The position numbers and the translations under genes were made by a program. Source: Morganella morganii H1r (lineage in GTDB: Bacteria; Pseudomonadota; Gammaproteobacteria; Enterobacterales; Enterobacteriaceae). From it: 64,000 bases of DNA. Position 1 is the stretch's first letter; each line of letters begins with the position of its first letter. Positions 50,202-61,226 of the stretch are shown here, one piece after another. Location: NCBI RefSeq assembly GCF_000633515.1, contig NZ_AYMP01000004.1, forward strand, positions 62,001 to 126,000. Reading direction: 5' to 3'. The notes beneath the pieces are model-generated. The model saw nothing but the letters and a program-made list of their open reading frames with translations, had not been told where the DNA came from and did not search any database.

Positions 50202-50230
50202 AAAAAAAAGCGCATCATTCAGATGCGCTT
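50202..50230 (-). terminator. hupB terminator
   Basis: Stem aagcgcatc/gatgcgctt with a run of eight T on the minus strand, between hupB and ppiD. Confidence 0.85.
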
Positions 50231-50295
50231 CCTGTCTGGCTTTATACAGTTTTTGTGTCCGGGACAAATAAATATCCCGGAGCCTGAGGAAAAAC

Positions 50296-50571
50296 TCAGC
50301 CGTTTACTGCGTCTTTAAGACCTTTGCCTGCACGGAAAGCCGGGACTTTCGCAGCGGCGATTTTGATCTCTTTACCGGTCTGCGGGTTACGGCCTGTACG
50401 TGCTGCACGCTCACGAACAGTGAAAGTACCGAAACCAACCAGAGCCACGTCATCCCCGCCTTTCAGAGAATCGGTTACTGAACCAATAATTGCATCTAAC
50501 GCGCGACCAGCCGCAGCTTTAGAAATATTAGCGTCTGCAGCAATTTTATCGACCAATTGTGACTTATTCAC
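50296..50571 (-). CDS. hupB: DNA-binding protein HU-beta
   Basis: 91-aa nucleoid protein, beta subunit of HU. Starting at the GTG at 50571 ([11 protein letters not shown]) it aligns with E. coli HupB (90 aa); AAAGGGG lies nine bases before it. An in-frame ATG three codons upstream gives MIIVNKS and is less likely. The DNA-binding arm [17 protein letters not shown] and the signature GFGTF are intact. Lies after lon, as in E. coli, with a lon terminator between. Confidence 0.95.
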   Translation of the reverse strand: MNKSQLVDKIAADANISKAAAGRALDAIIGSVTDSLKGGDDVALVGFGTFTVRERAARTGRNPQTGKEIKIAAAKVPAFRAGKGLKDAVNG

Positions 50572-50715
50572 TATTATCATCCCCTTTCAGAATTTTCGGC
50601 CCGGATTTACGAAGTATGTTCCTGACAGCCACAGCCGTTATATCAAGCCTTTTCGCTCTTGGCAAGATTGCTGACTTCGCATGTTGCGTAAGAATGTTCG
50701 CTAAATTAGCGGGAC

Positions 50716-50752
50716 AAAAAAAGGCTGACAAGTCCTAAAGTCCCTGTCAGCC
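50716..50752 (-). terminator. lon terminator
   Basis: Stem ggctgaca/tgtcagcc (50723-50730, 50745-50752), followed on the minus strand by TTTTTTT, 40 bp past the lon stop. Confidence 0.82.
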
Positions 50753-50791
50753 CTTTATTTATCTGAACTTCTTGACGCAGGTCACTATTTC

Positions 50792-53149
50792 CTACGCTTT
50801 TTTACTTACCACTTCCATACCGAAAGCAGGATTAACCAGGGCAAGTGAAAGAACTTCATCTATCGTTTTAACCGGATGAATATCCAGATCCGCTTTTACG
50901 TTATCCGGAATTTCTTCCAGGTCACGGCGGTTTTCGTCCGGAATCAGAACAGTCTTAATGCCGCCGCGATGTGCTGCCAGCAGTTTTTCTTTCAGACCTC
51001 CGATTGGCAGCACCAGACCACGCAGGGTAATTTCCCCGGTCATCGCCACATCCGCCCGCACCGGGTTACCGGTCAGCGCGGAAACCAGTGCGGTACACAT
51101 CGCGGTACCGGCACTCGGGCCGTCTTTTGGTGTTGCACCTTCCGGAACGTGGACGTGAATGTCACGCTTTTCATAGAAATCATTGTTGATCCCTAATTTA
51201 TCCGCACGGGCACGAACCACAGTTAACGCTGCCTGGATAGATTCCTGCATCACTTCACCCAGTGAACCGGTGTAGGAGAGTTTTCCTTTACCCGGAACGG
51301 CTGCGGTTTCAATGGTCAGCAGATCACCGCCGACTTCAGTCCACGCCAGACCGGTGACCTGACCCACGCGGTTTTCAGTATCAGCACGACCGTAATCCAC
51401 TTTCTGCACACCGAGGTAATCTTTCAGGTTATCCTGATTAATCTCGATGTGTTTCAGTGTTTTATCCATCAGCAGCTGTTTCACCGCTTTACGGCACAGT
51501 TTGGAGATTTCACGCTCCAGTCCGCGCACGCCCGCTTCGCGGGTGTAATAACGGATGATGCCGAGGATCGCGCTGTCATCAATATGCAGCTCTGTTTTCT
51601 TCAGTGCGTTGCGTTCAATCTGCTTCGGCAGCAGGTGACGCTTGGCAATGTTAAGTTTCTCATCTTCCGTATAACCGGACAGACGGATCACCTCCATACG
51701 ATCCAGCAGCGGTGCCGGAATATTCATGGAGTTGGATGTCGCGACAAACATCACGTCGGACAGATCGTAATCCACTTCCAGGTAGTGATCGTTAAACGCG
51801 ATATTCTGTTCCGGATCCAGCACCTCAAGCAGTGCGGAAGCCGGATCACCGCGCATATCCGATGACATTTTGTCGATCTCATCCAGCAGGAACAGCGGGT
51901 TTTTCACGCCGACTTTTGCCATTTTCTGGATCAGTTTACCCGGCATAGAACCGATGTAAGTACGGCGGTGACCACGGATTTCCGCTTCATCACGCACGCC
52001 GCCCAGCGCCATACGCACATATTTACGGCCGGTTGCGCGGGCAATGGACTGCCCCAGCGAGGTTTTACCCACCCCCGGTGGTCCGACGAGACACAGAATA
52101 GGCCCCTTGATTTTGCTGACACGGCTCTGGACCGCCAGATATTCAAGGATACGCTCTTTCACCCGCTCCAGGCCGTAATGGTCACTGTCGAGGATTTCCT
52201 GCGCTTTAAGCAGATCTTTTTTCACTTTACTGCGCCTGACCCACGGAACCTGAATCATCCAGTCGATATAGCTGCGGACAACCGTGGCTTCCGCTGACAT
52301 CGGCGACATCATTTTCAGTTTCTGTAATTCCGCTTCGGCCTTCTCTTTCGCCTCTTTCGGCATCTGCGCTTCTTCAATTTTGCGTTTCAGCGCTTCCGCT
52401 TCATCCGGCGCATCGTCCATCTCACCCAGTTCTTTCTGGATAGCTTTCATCTGCTCATTGAGATAGTACTCGCGCTGGCTTTTTTCCATCTGCTTTTTGA
52501 CGCGGTTACGGATGCGTTTCTCAACCTGTAACAGGTCGATTTCCGATTCCATCATCGCCATCAGATATTCGAGACGCTCAACCACATCTGACATTTCCAG
52601 GACGGATTGTTTGTCCTGTAATTTCAGTGTCATATGAGAAGCGATAGTGTCAGCCAGTTTGGCGACATCTTCGATACTGTGCAGAGATGTCAGAACTTCC
52701 GGCGGGATCTTTTTATTCAGTTTGATATAGCCTTCAAACTGATTGATCGCCGTGCGCAGCAGCACTTCCTGCTCACGCTCGTCCACAACAGGGGATTCCA
52801 TCAGCTCTGCCTGGGCAGAGAAGAAATCGCCGTTGTCACTTAATGTTTTGATATGCGCACGTTGCAGGCCTTCGACCAGCACTTTGACGGTACCGTCCGG
52901 CAGTTTCAGCATCTGTAATACTGATGCGACTGTCCCGACGGAAAATAAATCATTGACGCCCGGCTCATCCGTTGACGCTTCTTTTTGTGCGACCAGCAGC
53001 ACTTTTTTATCCATATCCATCGCTGTTTCCAGGCAATGGATAGATTTTTCGCGTCCGACAAATAAAGGAATAACCATGTGGGGGTAGACCACCACATCGC
53101 GCAAAGGCAGTACCGGGATTTCAATGCGTTCAGCACGCTCAGGATTCAT
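50792..53149 (-). CDS. lon: ATP-dependent protease La
   Basis: 785 aa (E. coli 784). A Lon N-terminal domain (residues 1-210), AAA+ module (Walker [12 protein letters not shown] near 355, Walker [11 protein letters not shown] near 420), and Ser-Lys protease domain with the nucleophile in [10 protein letters not shown] near 679 and the Lys in [10 protein letters not shown] near 722. Degrades misfolded and regulatory proteins, some of them substrates shared with ClpXP. Genes are in the usual clpX-lon-hupB order. Confidence 0.97.
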   Translation of the reverse strand: MNPERAERIEIPVLPLRDVVVYPHMVIPLFVGREKSIHCLETAMDMDKKVLLVAQKEASTDEPGVNDLFSVGTVASVLQMLKLPDGTVKVLVEGLQRAHIKTLSDNGDFFSAQAELMESPVVDEREQEVLLRTAINQFEGYIKLNKKIPPEVLTSLHSIEDVAKLADTIASHMTLKLQDKQSVLEMSDVVERLEYLMAMMESEIDLLQVEKRIRNRVKKQMEKSQREYYLNEQMKAIQKELGEMDDAPDEAEALKRKIEEAQMPKEAKEKAEAELQKLKMMSPMSAEATVVRSYIDWMIQVPWVRRSKVKKDLLKAQEILDSDHYGLERVKERILEYLAVQSRVSKIKGPILCLVGPPGVGKTSLGQSIARATGRKYVRMALGGVRDEAEIRGHRRTYIGSMPGKLIQKMAKVGVKNPLFLLDEIDKMSSDMRGDPASALLEVLDPEQNIAFNDHYLEVDYDLSDVMFVATSNSMNIPAPLLDRMEVIRLSGYTEDEKLNIAKRHLLPKQIERNALKKTELHIDDSAILGIIRYYTREAGVRGLEREISKLCRKAVKQLLMDKTLKHIEINQDNLKDYLGVQKVDYGRADTENRVGQVTGLAWTEVGGDLLTIETAAVPGKGKLSYTGSLGEVMQESIQAALTVVRARADKLGINNDFYEKRDIHVHVPEGATPKDGPSAGTAMCTALVSALTGNPVRADVAMTGEITLRGLVLPIGGLKEKLLAAHRGGIKTVLIPDENRRDLEEIPDNVKADLDIHPVKTIDEVLSLALVNPAFGMEVVSKKA

Positions 53150-53284
53150 AGAGCACTCTCTTCGTTTAGCTTACGCCTTGTTGGGAACGTCGTGAAACGC
53201 GTTATCACGGGTTCCACTCCATAGAATAATCAATATATGGGGATGCATTTCTCACATTCAACACTTTATTTAGTAAGAAAAGCA

Positions 53285-53308
53285 AAATGAGGGAAAATTC
53301 CCTCATTT
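53285..53308. terminator. Palindromic hairpin between clpX and lon
   Basis: Perfect stem aaatgagggaa/ttccctcattt (24 bp in all), 35 bp past the clpX stop. Few T follow on the minus strand, so it may be only a partial terminator. Confidence 0.6.
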
Positions 53309-53342
53309 GGTTAATACTGATAACAACTGCGCTAACTTTCCG

Positions 53343-54623
53343 TTACTCGCCGGAAACCTGAGCTTCCGGTTTGCGGTAAATCAGCATCGGTTCGGTCTGA
53401 TTGGTTATCACGTTCTCATCGATAACCACTTTTTCGACATTTTCCATCGACGGTAAATCATACATCGTGTTGAGCAGCGCAGCCTCAACGATGGAACGCA
53501 GACCACGGGCACCGGTTTTACGGTTCATCGCCTTTTTCGCGATGGCAATCAGCGCTTCACGGCGGAATTCCAGTTCAACATCTTCAATGCTGAACAGTGC
53601 CTGATACTGTTTGGTTAATGCGTTTTTCGGCTCCTGAAGGATCTGAATCAGCGCATCTTCACTCAGCTCACCAAGCGTTGCCACCACCGGCAGACGGCCG
53701 ATAAATTCCGGGATCAGACCAAATTTGATCAGATCTTCCGGTTCAACCTGAGCCAGTAATTCGCCTTCTGTCGCTTTGTCTTTCTCGCCGCGCACTTGCG
53801 CACCGAAACCGATACCGGAACGGGTGTTCAGACGCTGGCCGACCACTTTATCCAGACCGGCAAATGCCCCGCCGCAGATAAACAGAATTTTCGAGGTATC
53901 AACCTGTAAAAATTCCTGCTGCGGATGTTTGCGCCCGCCCTGCGGCGGAACAGCGGCAATCGTGCCTTCAACCAGTTTCAGCAGTGCCTGCTGAACGCCT
54001 TCACCGGACACATCACGGGTAATAGACGGGTTATCTGATTTACGGGAGATTTTATCGATTTCATCAATATAGACGATACCGCGCTGTGCTTTCTCCACAT
54101 CATAGTCGCATTTCTGTAAAAGCTTCTGAATGATGTTTTCCACATCCTCCCCCACATAACCGGCTTCGGTCAGTGTGGTGGCATCCGCCATGGTGAACGG
54201 CACATCCAGGTAGCGGGCCAGAGTTTCAGCCAGCAGCGTTTTACCGCTGCCGGTCGGGCCGATCAGCAGGATGTTACTTTTACCCAGTTCCACGCCGTCA
54301 GCGGTTTTATCGCCGTTGCGCAGACGTTTGTAGTGGTTGTATACCGCGACTGCCAGCACTTTTTTAGCCAGTTCCTGACCAATGACATAGTCATCGAGGT
54401 GCTGACGAATTTCATGAGGCGTCGGCAGCTCACTGCGTTCACTGCCACGGGCCGGGATCAGATCTTTAATTTCTTCACGGATAATATCGTTGCATAAATC
54501 AACGCATTCATCACAGATATACACTGACGGGCCGGCAATCAGTTTCTTAACCTCATGCTGACTTTTTCCGCAGAAAGAGCAGTACAGCAGCTTTCCTGAA
54601 CCGTCTTTGCGTTTGTCTGTCAT
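53343..54623 (-). CDS. clpX: ClpXP protease ATPase subunit ClpX
   Basis: 426 aa (E. coli 424). N-terminal zinc domain with Cys in [19 protein letters not shown] and [11 protein letters not shown], then Walker [16 protein letters not shown] near residue 120, Walker [11 protein letters not shown] near 180, and the IGF-type ClpP-binding loop in [12 protein letters not shown] near 265-276. Unfolds ssrA-tagged and other substrates for ClpP. It is downstream of clpP on the same strand. Confidence 0.97.
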   Translation of the reverse strand: MTDKRKDGSGKLLYCSFCGKSQHEVKKLIAGPSVYICDECVDLCNDIIREEIKDLIPARGSERSELPTPHEIRQHLDDYVIGQELAKKVLAVAVYNHYKRLRNGDKTADGVELGKSNILLIGPTGSGKTLLAETLARYLDVPFTMADATTLTEAGYVGEDVENIIQKLLQKCDYDVEKAQRGIVYIDEIDKISRKSDNPSITRDVSGEGVQQALLKLVEGTIAAVPPQGGRKHPQQEFLQVDTSKILFICGGAFAGLDKVVGQRLNTRSGIGFGAQVRGEKDKATEGELLAQVEPEDLIKFGLIPEFIGRLPVVATLGELSEDALIQILQEPKNALTKQYQALFSIEDVELEFRREALIAIAKKAMNRKTGARGLRSIVEAALLNTMYDLPSMENVEKVVIDENVITNQTEPMLIYRKPEAQVSGE

Positions 54624-54732
54624 CAGTAAACCTCACTTAATCAGAACAGCTCACCGCCTGTGAGCTGCAAAAAAATGTCACAGCACCGCAGTACCCTGCC
54701 GCCCGGCAGGATACGGGCAGTACCGGTGTTAC

Positions 54733-55353
54733 TTACCGGTGTGTGTAAATATGGTCAACCAGACCGTATTCCTGTGCTTCTTTCGCGGACAGGAAGCGGT
54801 CACGCTCGGTATCACGCTGAATTTCCTCAACGGATTTACCGGTATGGTGAGCTAATAAATCATTCATGCGCGCTTTCACTTTCAGAATTTCCTGAGCATG
54901 AATTTCAATATCAGTAGCTTGTCCCTGATAGCCGCCCAGCGGCTGGTGAATCATCACCCGGGAGTTCGGCAGACAGTAACGTTTGCCCGGCGCACCTGCC
55001 GTCAGTAAGAAAGCGCCCATTGAGCAGGCCTGGCCTACGCAGATAGTGCTGACCTGCGGTTTGATAAACTGCATGGTGTCATAAATAGACATCCCGGCGG
55101 TGATCACGCCGCCCGGTGAGTTGATATAAAGACTGATGTCTTTTTCCGGGTTCTCAGCTTCCAGGAAGAGTAACTGTGCCACGATCAGGTTTGCCATATG
55201 ATCTTCAACCTGGCCGGTTAAAAAGATAATACGGTCTTTTAATAAACGGGAATAGATATCGTAGGAGCGTTCACCGCGTGAAGTCTGCTCGATAACCATC
55301 GGCACCAGCGCCATGTTGGGTGCGAAAGTATCCTGATTGTCGTGATATGACAT
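54733..55353 (-). CDS. clpP: ClpP protease proteolytic subunit
   Basis: 206 aa from MSYHDNQD (E. coli 207). AGGAG six bases before the ATG at 55353 fixes the start; the ORF extends upstream without a match. Catalytic Ser in QACSMGAF near residue 97, His in NSRVMIHQP near 122, Asp near 171. The propeptide region [21 protein letters not shown] is conserved. First gene of clpP-clpX, itself downstream of tig. Confidence 0.96.
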   Translation of the reverse strand: MSYHDNQDTFAPNMALVPMVIEQTSRGERSYDIYSRLLKDRIIFLTGQVEDHMANLIVAQLLFLEAENPEKDISLYINSPGGVITAGMSIYDTMQFIKPQVSTICVGQACSMGAFLLTAGAPGKRYCLPNSRVMIHQPLGGYQGQATDIEIHAQEILKVKARMNDLLAHHTGKSVEEIQRDTERDRFLSAKEAQEYGLVDHIYTHR

Positions 55354-55543
55354 GTCCATCTCCTGATTGAATTTTATTGGTGCCTGGCGGATACCGGTCA
55401 TTTTACTTGAGATCCGGTGAGATGACCATGCGCTATACGCGATCCGGTCATATAAGCAGCATATACTGTCCGCAGAGACCCTGTATGGCAAATATGGGGG
55501 ATAACCACCGTTGTTTTCAAGGAATATTGTCAGAAATGACGAA

Positions 55544-55577
55544 AAAACCGCAGACAATACACATTGCCTGCGGTTTT
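55544..55577 (-). terminator. tig terminator
   Basis: Stem aaaaccgcagacaat/attgcctgcggtttt (one mismatch) and a T-run on the minus strand, 42 bp past the tig stop. Confidence 0.8.
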
Positions 55578-55618
55578 AATCAGATAAACAGCCTTCAGCT
55601 GTTCACAAAGAGAGCGGA

Positions 55619-56929
55619 TTAACCTGCTGCCTGAACCTGATTCATCAGGTCAGTGAAACCGGTTTCTTTATCTGTCACTTTTGCTTTCGCCAGAACAGTT
55701 TCAACAGCCTGCTCTTCCAGTGCCAGATTACGGATACCATCCATCATCTGTTTGTTTTTGTTGTAGTATGCTACAACTTCAGCCGGATCTTCGTACGCTG
55801 ATGCCATTTCTTCGATCAGTGCATTAACGCGCTCATCTTCAGCTTTCAGTTCGTTAGAAGAAATCACTTCGCCTAACAGCAGGCCAACCATTACACGGCG
55901 CTTAGCCTGGCCTTCAAACAGTTCACGCGGGAGTTCCATCGCCTGTTTTTCAGAGCCGCCGAAACGCTGTGCCGCCTGACGGCGCAGTTCTTCGATTTCA
56001 CTGTCAACCGCTGCTTTCGGTACATCGATTTCGTTTGCTTTCAGCAGACCGTCGATAACCTGGGATTTGATACGGTTGCGTACTGCGTTTTTCAGTTCGC
56101 GTTCCATATTTTTGCGGATTTCCGCTTTCAGACCTTCCAGGGAACCGTCGCCGATACCGAAACGTTTGATGAACTCTTCAGTCATTTCCGGCAGTTCGCG
56201 CTCTTCCACTTTTTTCAGGCTGATAGCGAATTTCGCTGCTTTCCCTTTCAGGTTTTCAGCGTGGTAATCTTCCGGGAATGTCACTTCGATGTCGAATTCT
56301 TCACCGGCTTTGTGACCCACGATACCGTCTTCGAAGCCCGGGATCATACGGTTCTGGCCCATGACCAGGACGAAATCAGACGATTTGCCGCCTTCGAACT
56401 CTTCGCCGTCAACAGAACCGGTGAAGTCGATAGTGATGCGATCGTCAGCTTTCGCTGCGCCTTCAATCACTTTCCACTCAGCCTGCTGTTTGCGCAGAGT
56501 TTCAACCATGCCGTCGATGTCTTCGTCTTTGACTTCAACAACCGGTTTTTCAACTTCGATTGTTTCCAGACCTTTCAGCTCAATTTCAGGGAAGACTTCG
56601 AACTCAACAGTGTAAGTGAAATCCTGACCTTCTTTGTACGGCTCATCAACTTTGTAGTCAGGCGCACCGACAGGATTGATTTTGTTTTCGATGATAGCGC
56701 TGACAAAGTTACGTGACATCAGGTCGCTCAGTGCATCCTGAACCGCCACATCGCCGTAACGCTGTTTGATGATGTTGTGCGGTACTTTGCCTTTACGGAA
56801 ACCATCGATACGTGCTTTTTTGGCGATTTCAGCTAATTGCTTAGTTACTTCTTTGTCAATATCGGCTGCAGGAACGGTGATTAATACACGACGCCCAAGG
56901 CCTTCAGTCGTTTCAACAGAAACTTGCAT
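55619..56929 (-). CDS. tig: Trigger factor
   Basis: Ribosome-bound folding chaperone and prolyl isomerase, 436 aa (E. coli 432). The N-terminal ribosome-binding segment GFRKGKVP is near residues 44-51. The FKBP-type PPIase domain (about 160-245) has [20 protein letters not shown] and [11 protein letters not shown]; the rest is the helical substrate cradle. Stands upstream of clpP, as in E. coli. Confidence 0.97.
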   Translation of the reverse strand: MQVSVETTEGLGRRVLITVPAADIDKEVTKQLAEIAKKARIDGFRKGKVPHNIIKQRYGDVAVQDALSDLMSRNFVSAIIENKINPVGAPDYKVDEPYKEGQDFTYTVEFEVFPEIELKGLETIEVEKPVVEVKDEDIDGMVETLRKQQAEWKVIEGAAKADDRITIDFTGSVDGEEFEGGKSSDFVLVMGQNRMIPGFEDGIVGHKAGEEFDIEVTFPEDYHAENLKGKAAKFAISLKKVEERELPEMTEEFIKRFGIGDGSLEGLKAEIRKNMERELKNAVRNRIKSQVIDGLLKANEIDVPKAAVDSEIEELRRQAAQRFGGSEKQAMELPRELFEGQAKRRVMVGLLLGEVISSNELKAEDERVNALIEEMASAYEDPAEVVAYYNKNKQMMDGIRNLALEEQAVETVLAKAKVTDKETGFTDLMNQVQAAG

Positions 56930-57199
56930 CTTATTACCTCAAAAAAGTCTATTGCTCGGTCAACTCCATATCTCACACCGGCCCGATGCCTGTGTGAAAC
57001 GATAATGAACCGGGGCGGTCGCATTTAAAAACCGAGTTCCCTTATATTCAGAAGCGTCCCGAAACCATACGGAATTTCAGACGCGACATTATAGCGATGC
57101 TGACCGGCCGCGTCGAGAAGTGCAGACAAAAGAGTCTGAATTTCGATCTTTTTCTGTTAAATTTTGTGCTGTGCGCTGCTTTTTTATTCAACCGGCCGC

Positions 57200-57529
57200 T
57201 TACTTTCCGCCACCGTGACAGCGCGGGGACGGATTCACCGGGCCCTGACAGTGATCCCATTCATCCGGGGTATAGGTATGCAGCGCCAGCGCATGAACCC
57301 CGTCCGCCAGTTCACCGGCCAGCAGGGTGTACATATGACGGTGACGAGCCACCGGGCGCATACCCGCAAAGGCCTCACTGACCACTACCACCTTAAAATG
57401 GGTTTCCGATCCCGCCGGAACATTGTGCTGACCACTCTCATTCACCACACTGATATAAAGAGGTGCGAGTGCATGATTCAGTTTTTCTTCAATACGCTGC
57501 TGCATTACAGCAGGAAATGATGCCGACAT
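57200..57529 (-). CDS. bolA: Transcriptional regulator / Fe-S assembly factor BolA
   Basis: 109 aa from MSASFPAVMQQRIEEKL, with AGGA five bases before it; the longer frame starts six codons earlier. The BolA fold shows NVPAGSETHFKVVVVS near residues 40-55 and the conserved HALALHTYTPDEW near 82-94 with the His used in [2Fe-2S] binding with Grx4. A growth-phase regulator of envelope shape and biofilm genes in E. coli. It is upstream of tig on the same strand and divergent from yajG. Confidence 0.93.
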   Translation of the reverse strand: MSASFPAVMQQRIEEKLNHALAPLYISVVNESGQHNVPAGSETHFKVVVVSEAFAGMRPVARHRHMYTLLAGELADGVHALALHTYTPDEWDHCQGPVNPSPRCHGGGK

Positions 57530-57707
57530 AACTATCCTTCCGGTCAATACTGGCTTTCAGAGAAAGCCCAGTGTAGTGAGTTTTTTATCAAAATCCATAC
57601 CATTCACGGATAAAGCCGATTATCATCATGCACTAAGCCGAACACTCACGCCCCGGCGTTTATCCGGTGCGGTGACTGACTTCAACAACTTGTAACGGAT
57701 CCCTATT

Positions 57708-58289
57708 ATGTTGAAAAAATACCTCTTTCCGCTGTTCGCACTGATCTTACTGGCGGGGTGCCAGGCACCATCCAACACCCTGTCGATTGAACCGGTGATG
57801 AAATTACCGTCTGCGGATCCGACGCTCGGTGCCGCCACTGTCTCCATTACCGGAGTGGATAAACGCCCGTCACAGACCCTGGCCGAATTCAGCCGTAACG
57901 GCCAGCTGGCACAGCTGCGTCCGTCCCGGGACCTGCGTTTCCTGATGCAGGAAACCCTGGAAAAACAGATGACCGCACGCGGTTTTATGATCGGCTCACC
58001 GGCAAATGCCAATGTGCAGATTTCCATCAATACCTTTAAGGCGGATGTGCAGGAAGGCAGCCTGCGTCATAACATTACCGTAAATATTGATATTACTGTT
58101 CTCGCCACCGCACAGAATAACAGCACAAAGAGCCGGACATTCCGCACCAGCTATAATGTGCAGGGTCCGTTAAGTGCCAGCAACGAGAAAATCACTGATG
58201 CCTTTAACCGCGCACTCAGCGATATCGTCGCGGATATGGCTCAGGATACCCAGATCAGCCAGTTCATTAAGCAGAACGCCCGCAACTAA
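57708..58289 (+). CDS. yajG: Lipoprotein YajG
   Basis: 193-aa lipoprotein (E. coli 192): signal peptide MLKKYLFPLFALILLAGC with the lipobox Cys at residue 18, then the YajG domain VSITGVDKRPSQTLAEF and NITVNIDITVLATAQNNS. Function unknown. It lies 92 bp before ampG; the two are neighbours in E. coli too, usually in one operon. Confidence 0.93.
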   Translation: MLKKYLFPLFALILLAGCQAPSNTLSIEPVMKLPSADPTLGAATVSITGVDKRPSQTLAEFSRNGQLAQLRPSRDLRFLMQETLEKQMTARGFMIGSPANANVQISINTFKADVQEGSLRHNITVNIDITVLATAQNNSTKSRTFRTSYNVQGPLSASNEKITDAFNRALSDIVADMAQDTQISQFIKQNARN

Positions 58290-58381
58290 TCTGCCCGGCC
58301 GCCCGCAGCCGGACAACGCCGGGCGGCCTGCTGTTTTCAGTCACTGTCAATACGCCGCACCTGCGGCGTGTGAGGATAATC

Positions 58382-59869
58382 ATGCTCCGGAGTATTTGGG
58401 CGACATACAGCCAGCGTAATGCCCGTATTCTTTTATTGCTCGGTTTTGCATCCGGACTGCCGCTGGCGCTGACCAGCGGCACACTCCAGGCCTGGATCAC
58501 CGTCGAAAACGTCGATATCAAAACCATCGGTTTTTTTACGCTTGTCAGCCAGGCCTATGTGTTTAAATTCCTGTGGGCACCGTTTATGGACCGCTACCAG
58601 CTGCCGTTCCTCGGACGCCGCCGCGGCTGGATGATAACCACACAGCTCCTGCTGGTCGTCAGTATTGCCGGTATGGGGATGCTGAAACCGGCAGAACACC
58701 TCTGGTGGCTGGCTGCTGCCGCCGCAATTGTTGCTTTTTGCTCGGCCTCACAGGACATCATTTTTGATGCCTATAAAACCGATTTACTGTCCGCGAAAGA
58801 TCGCGGCACCGGCGCGGCAATATCAACCTTAGGTTACCGGCTGGCCATGCTGCTCTCCGGCGGTCTGGCGCTGTTTATTGCTCACCGCTATACCGGCTGG
58901 CAGAATATGTACCTGCTGATGGCAGGGATGATGCTGATTGGTGTGTTTGCCACGCTGCGCGCAAAAGAGCCGGAAACCGATGCCCCGCCGCCGCGCACAC
59001 TGCGTGAGGCTGTCCGGGAACCGCTGGCGGAGTTTTTCTCCCGCAATAACACCTGGCTGCTGTTACTGCTGATTGTCCTTTATAAGATGGGGGATGCCTT
59101 CGCCCTGACACTGAGCACACCGTTCCTGATCCGGGGTGCCGGGTTCGGCCCGGATGAAGTGGGGCTAATCAACAAAACCCTGGGACTGGCCGCCACGATT
59201 GTCGGGGCGCTGTACGGCGGTTATCTGATGCAGCGCTGGAGCCTGTTTAAATCCCTGATGTTTTTCGGGCTCCTGCAGGGGGTTTCCAACATCGGCTACT
59301 GGGTGCTTTCCGTCACCCCCCAGAATATCTATATGATGGGCAGCGTGGTCTTTATCGAAAATATCTGCGGCGGGATGGGCACGGCAGCCTTTGTCGCTCT
59401 GCTGATGACACTCTGTAACCGGTCATTCTCCGCCACACAGTTTGCGCTGTTGTCAGCCTTATCTGCCGTCGGTCGTGTCTATACCGGTCCGTTTGCCGGC
59501 TGGATGGTGGAAGTCTACGGCTGGAGCTGGTTCTATCTGTTCACCGTGGTTGCTGCGGTTCCCGGTCTGTTGCTGCTGATGTTGTGCCGCAAAACGCTGC
59601 TCCACACTCAGAAAACAGAACAATTCCTGCCGCGGCGGCATTTCCGCAACGGCTACCGGACAGCAATGTCACTGCTCGGTATCACGGCAGTTCTGTTTAC
59701 AGCCAGCCTGATCCTGCTGCTGACCGGCGTGTTTGAACTGACACCGGGCTTTATTCCGGACACGCTGAAAGGCGACCTGTTTATTTACGGCCTGAATATC
59801 GGTATTGCCGGGCTGTTCCTTGGCGGGCTGCTCGATTATTGTGCACTCCGCCGCGATAAACTGGCCTGA
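58382..59869 (+). CDS. ampG: Muropeptide permease AmpG
   Basis: MFS permease that imports anhydro-muropeptides for cell-wall recycling, 495 aa (E. coli 491). GAGG six bases before the ATG at 58382 fixes the start; a GTG four codons earlier overlaps that site. About fourteen membrane segments, with LGFASGLPLALTSGTLQAW near residue 22 and GRRRGW after TM2. It supplies the inducer that AmpR senses, so in AmpC-inducible genera it is needed for beta-lactamase induction. After yajG, with a terminator following. Confidence 0.95.
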   Translation: MLRSIWATYSQRNARILLLLGFASGLPLALTSGTLQAWITVENVDIKTIGFFTLVSQAYVFKFLWAPFMDRYQLPFLGRRRGWMITTQLLLVVSIAGMGMLKPAEHLWWLAAAAAIVAFCSASQDIIFDAYKTDLLSAKDRGTGAAISTLGYRLAMLLSGGLALFIAHRYTGWQNMYLLMAGMMLIGVFATLRAKEPETDAPPPRTLREAVREPLAEFFSRNNTWLLLLLIVLYKMGDAFALTLSTPFLIRGAGFGPDEVGLINKTLGLAATIVGALYGGYLMQRWSLFKSLMFFGLLQGVSNIGYWVLSVTPQNIYMMGSVVFIENICGGMGTAAFVALLMTLCNRSFSATQFALLSALSAVGRVYTGPFAGWMVEVYGWSWFYLFTVVAAVPGLLLLMLCRKTLLHTQKTEQFLPRRHFRNGYRTAMSLLGITAVLFTASLILLLTGVFELTPGFIPDTLKGDLFIYGLNIGIAGLFLGGLLDYCALRRDKLA

Positions 59870-59910
59870 CCGGCTGCTGCGAATATCAGAAAAAATTCAA
59901 TCAAAAGTTT

Positions 59911-59936
59911 AGAAAGCCGGTTAAAACCGGCTTTCT
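59911..59936 (+). terminator. yajG-ampG terminator
   Basis: Perfect stem agaaagccggtt/aaccggctttct with a 2-base loop followed by TTAT, 42 bp past the ampG stop. Confidence 0.8.
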
Positions 59937-60110
59937 TTATGCCCTGTTTTAGATATAGGTCACAATTTTTATAATTTATTTCTTAAAATTACATTCAAAA
60001 CCACAAATACATCACATCCCCCATTTTCCTTTTTGTGCCTTCCCCCTATATTCGCGCAGTGACTTCTGACTTCTTTACTCTTTAACGACCAAATAAACAG
60101 CTAATAAATT

Positions 60111-60869
60111 ATGAAAAAAACAACTATTGCAGCCCTGATTGCTGCAACCGCCGCGTTTTCTGCGCAGGCTGAATATCAGTGGGGATTTGCTAACGTCAGC
60201 ATGAACTATCTGGACTGGACTCCGCATACCACTCACAAGAGTGGTAACAGTACGCACAAGGATGACTTTGTGTATCTGGAGCTTGAGGGCGGCGCCGGTT
60301 TCAGCTGGGGTGAACTCTATGGTTTCTTCGATCTTGAGAATGCGTTTAACAGTAAAAACGATTCTGATGCCGGTGATAACCAGCGTTACACCTTCAAAAC
60401 CACAGCGCGTATCTACCTGGGTGATACCGGTTTTAACGCCTACGGTCATGTCTACGGCACCTATTCCCTGCCGGGGAACGGCGGTAACTTCCATGAAGTG
60501 AATACCCTGTACGGTATCGGTTATAACACCGATTTCCACGGCTTATGGTTCAAACCGTTTGCTGCCCTGCACTATGTTGATCAGACGTTCTACAGCGGTA
60601 ACAACGGTTATGTTCTCGGCTGGGTTGCCGGTTATGACTTTAACCTGTGGAATGAAAAATTCAGTATCACCAACTGGAACGAAATCGAACTCAACCGTAA
60701 CGATCGTTACGGCAACGGCGGGCGTGACGGCGTCAACGGTGCCCTGGCCTTATGGTGGACACCGGTTCCGTCAGTGACAACCGGCATTCAGTACCGCTAT
60801 GCGGATAACAAACTGGGTGAGGATTTTTACCAGCAGGCGGTGGTTTACAGCATAAAATATAACTTCTAG
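60111..60869 (+). CDS. Tsx/OmpK-family nucleoside channel
   Basis: 252-aa outer-membrane beta-barrel. The signal peptide (residues 1-21, ending SAQA) is followed by EYQWGFANVSMNYLDWTPHTT, the typical Tsx/OmpK start. Alternating aromatic strands and a C-terminal Phe (SIKYNF) indicate a barrel inserted by BAM. Tsx-type porins take up nucleosides and serve as phage and colicin receptors; OmpK of Vibrio is the closer length. It is shorter than E. coli Tsx (294 aa), and the exact substrate is not clear. Promoter region upstream (59937-60110) is AT-rich. Confidence 0.85.
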   Translation: MKKTTIAALIAATAAFSAQAEYQWGFANVSMNYLDWTPHTTHKSGNSTHKDDFVYLELEGGAGFSWGELYGFFDLENAFNSKNDSDAGDNQRYTFKTTARIYLGDTGFNAYGHVYGTYSLPGNGGNFHEVNTLYGIGYNTDFHGLWFKPFAALHYVDQTFYSGNNGYVLGWVAGYDFNLWNEKFSITNWNEIELNRNDRYGNGGRDGVNGALALWWTPVPSVTTGIQYRYADNKLGEDFYQQAVVYSIKYNF

Positions 60870-61226
60870 ATCACATTTTTTCGCTGCGGGGGGCAAAAAC
60901 CTCCCGTATTTTTACCAATAAATTGTTTCTGAACAAAAAAATTTCACTATTACATCACATAAAATGTAATAATCAGTGTTTTATCCTTTCGGTATTTCCT
61001 TCCCTAATCTAAGCTTAAACAGACATTTGTCTTCTTATTGTTAAAATTGTAACTTTTATTTCATGATTTCATAAAAACAGGCTTACTTGTGATCCTTTTA
61101 ACATAAAGAGGCAACAAACCCATCAATCCTATTACATATATTTACACTGATCTTACCTTGCCGTAATATGTGCGGACTGATGAAACGACAAGAGTACTTG
61201 AGTACCTTTGTTTTTGGGGTCGTTGG
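60870..61226. promoter_or_regulatory. Control region upstream of cyoABCDE
   Basis: 357 bp without a gene. It is AT-rich and contains gttaaaattgtaac (61039-61052), which resembles an ArcA-type site; cyo is repressed by ArcA and Fnr in E. coli. The porin terminator is not obvious: a C/G-rich run near 60885-60905 may contain it. No other gene or hairpin seen. Confidence 0.4.

Noticed and set aside
54733-55353. Cys beside the ClpP catalytic Ser (QACSMGAF instead of QAASMGAF)
   Set aside because: As far as I recall this variant is common in Yersinia and other relatives; not unusual.
55354-55557. 68-residue N-terminal extension of the clpP frame
   Set aside because: The AGGAG site and family length put the start at 55353; the extension has no conserved features.
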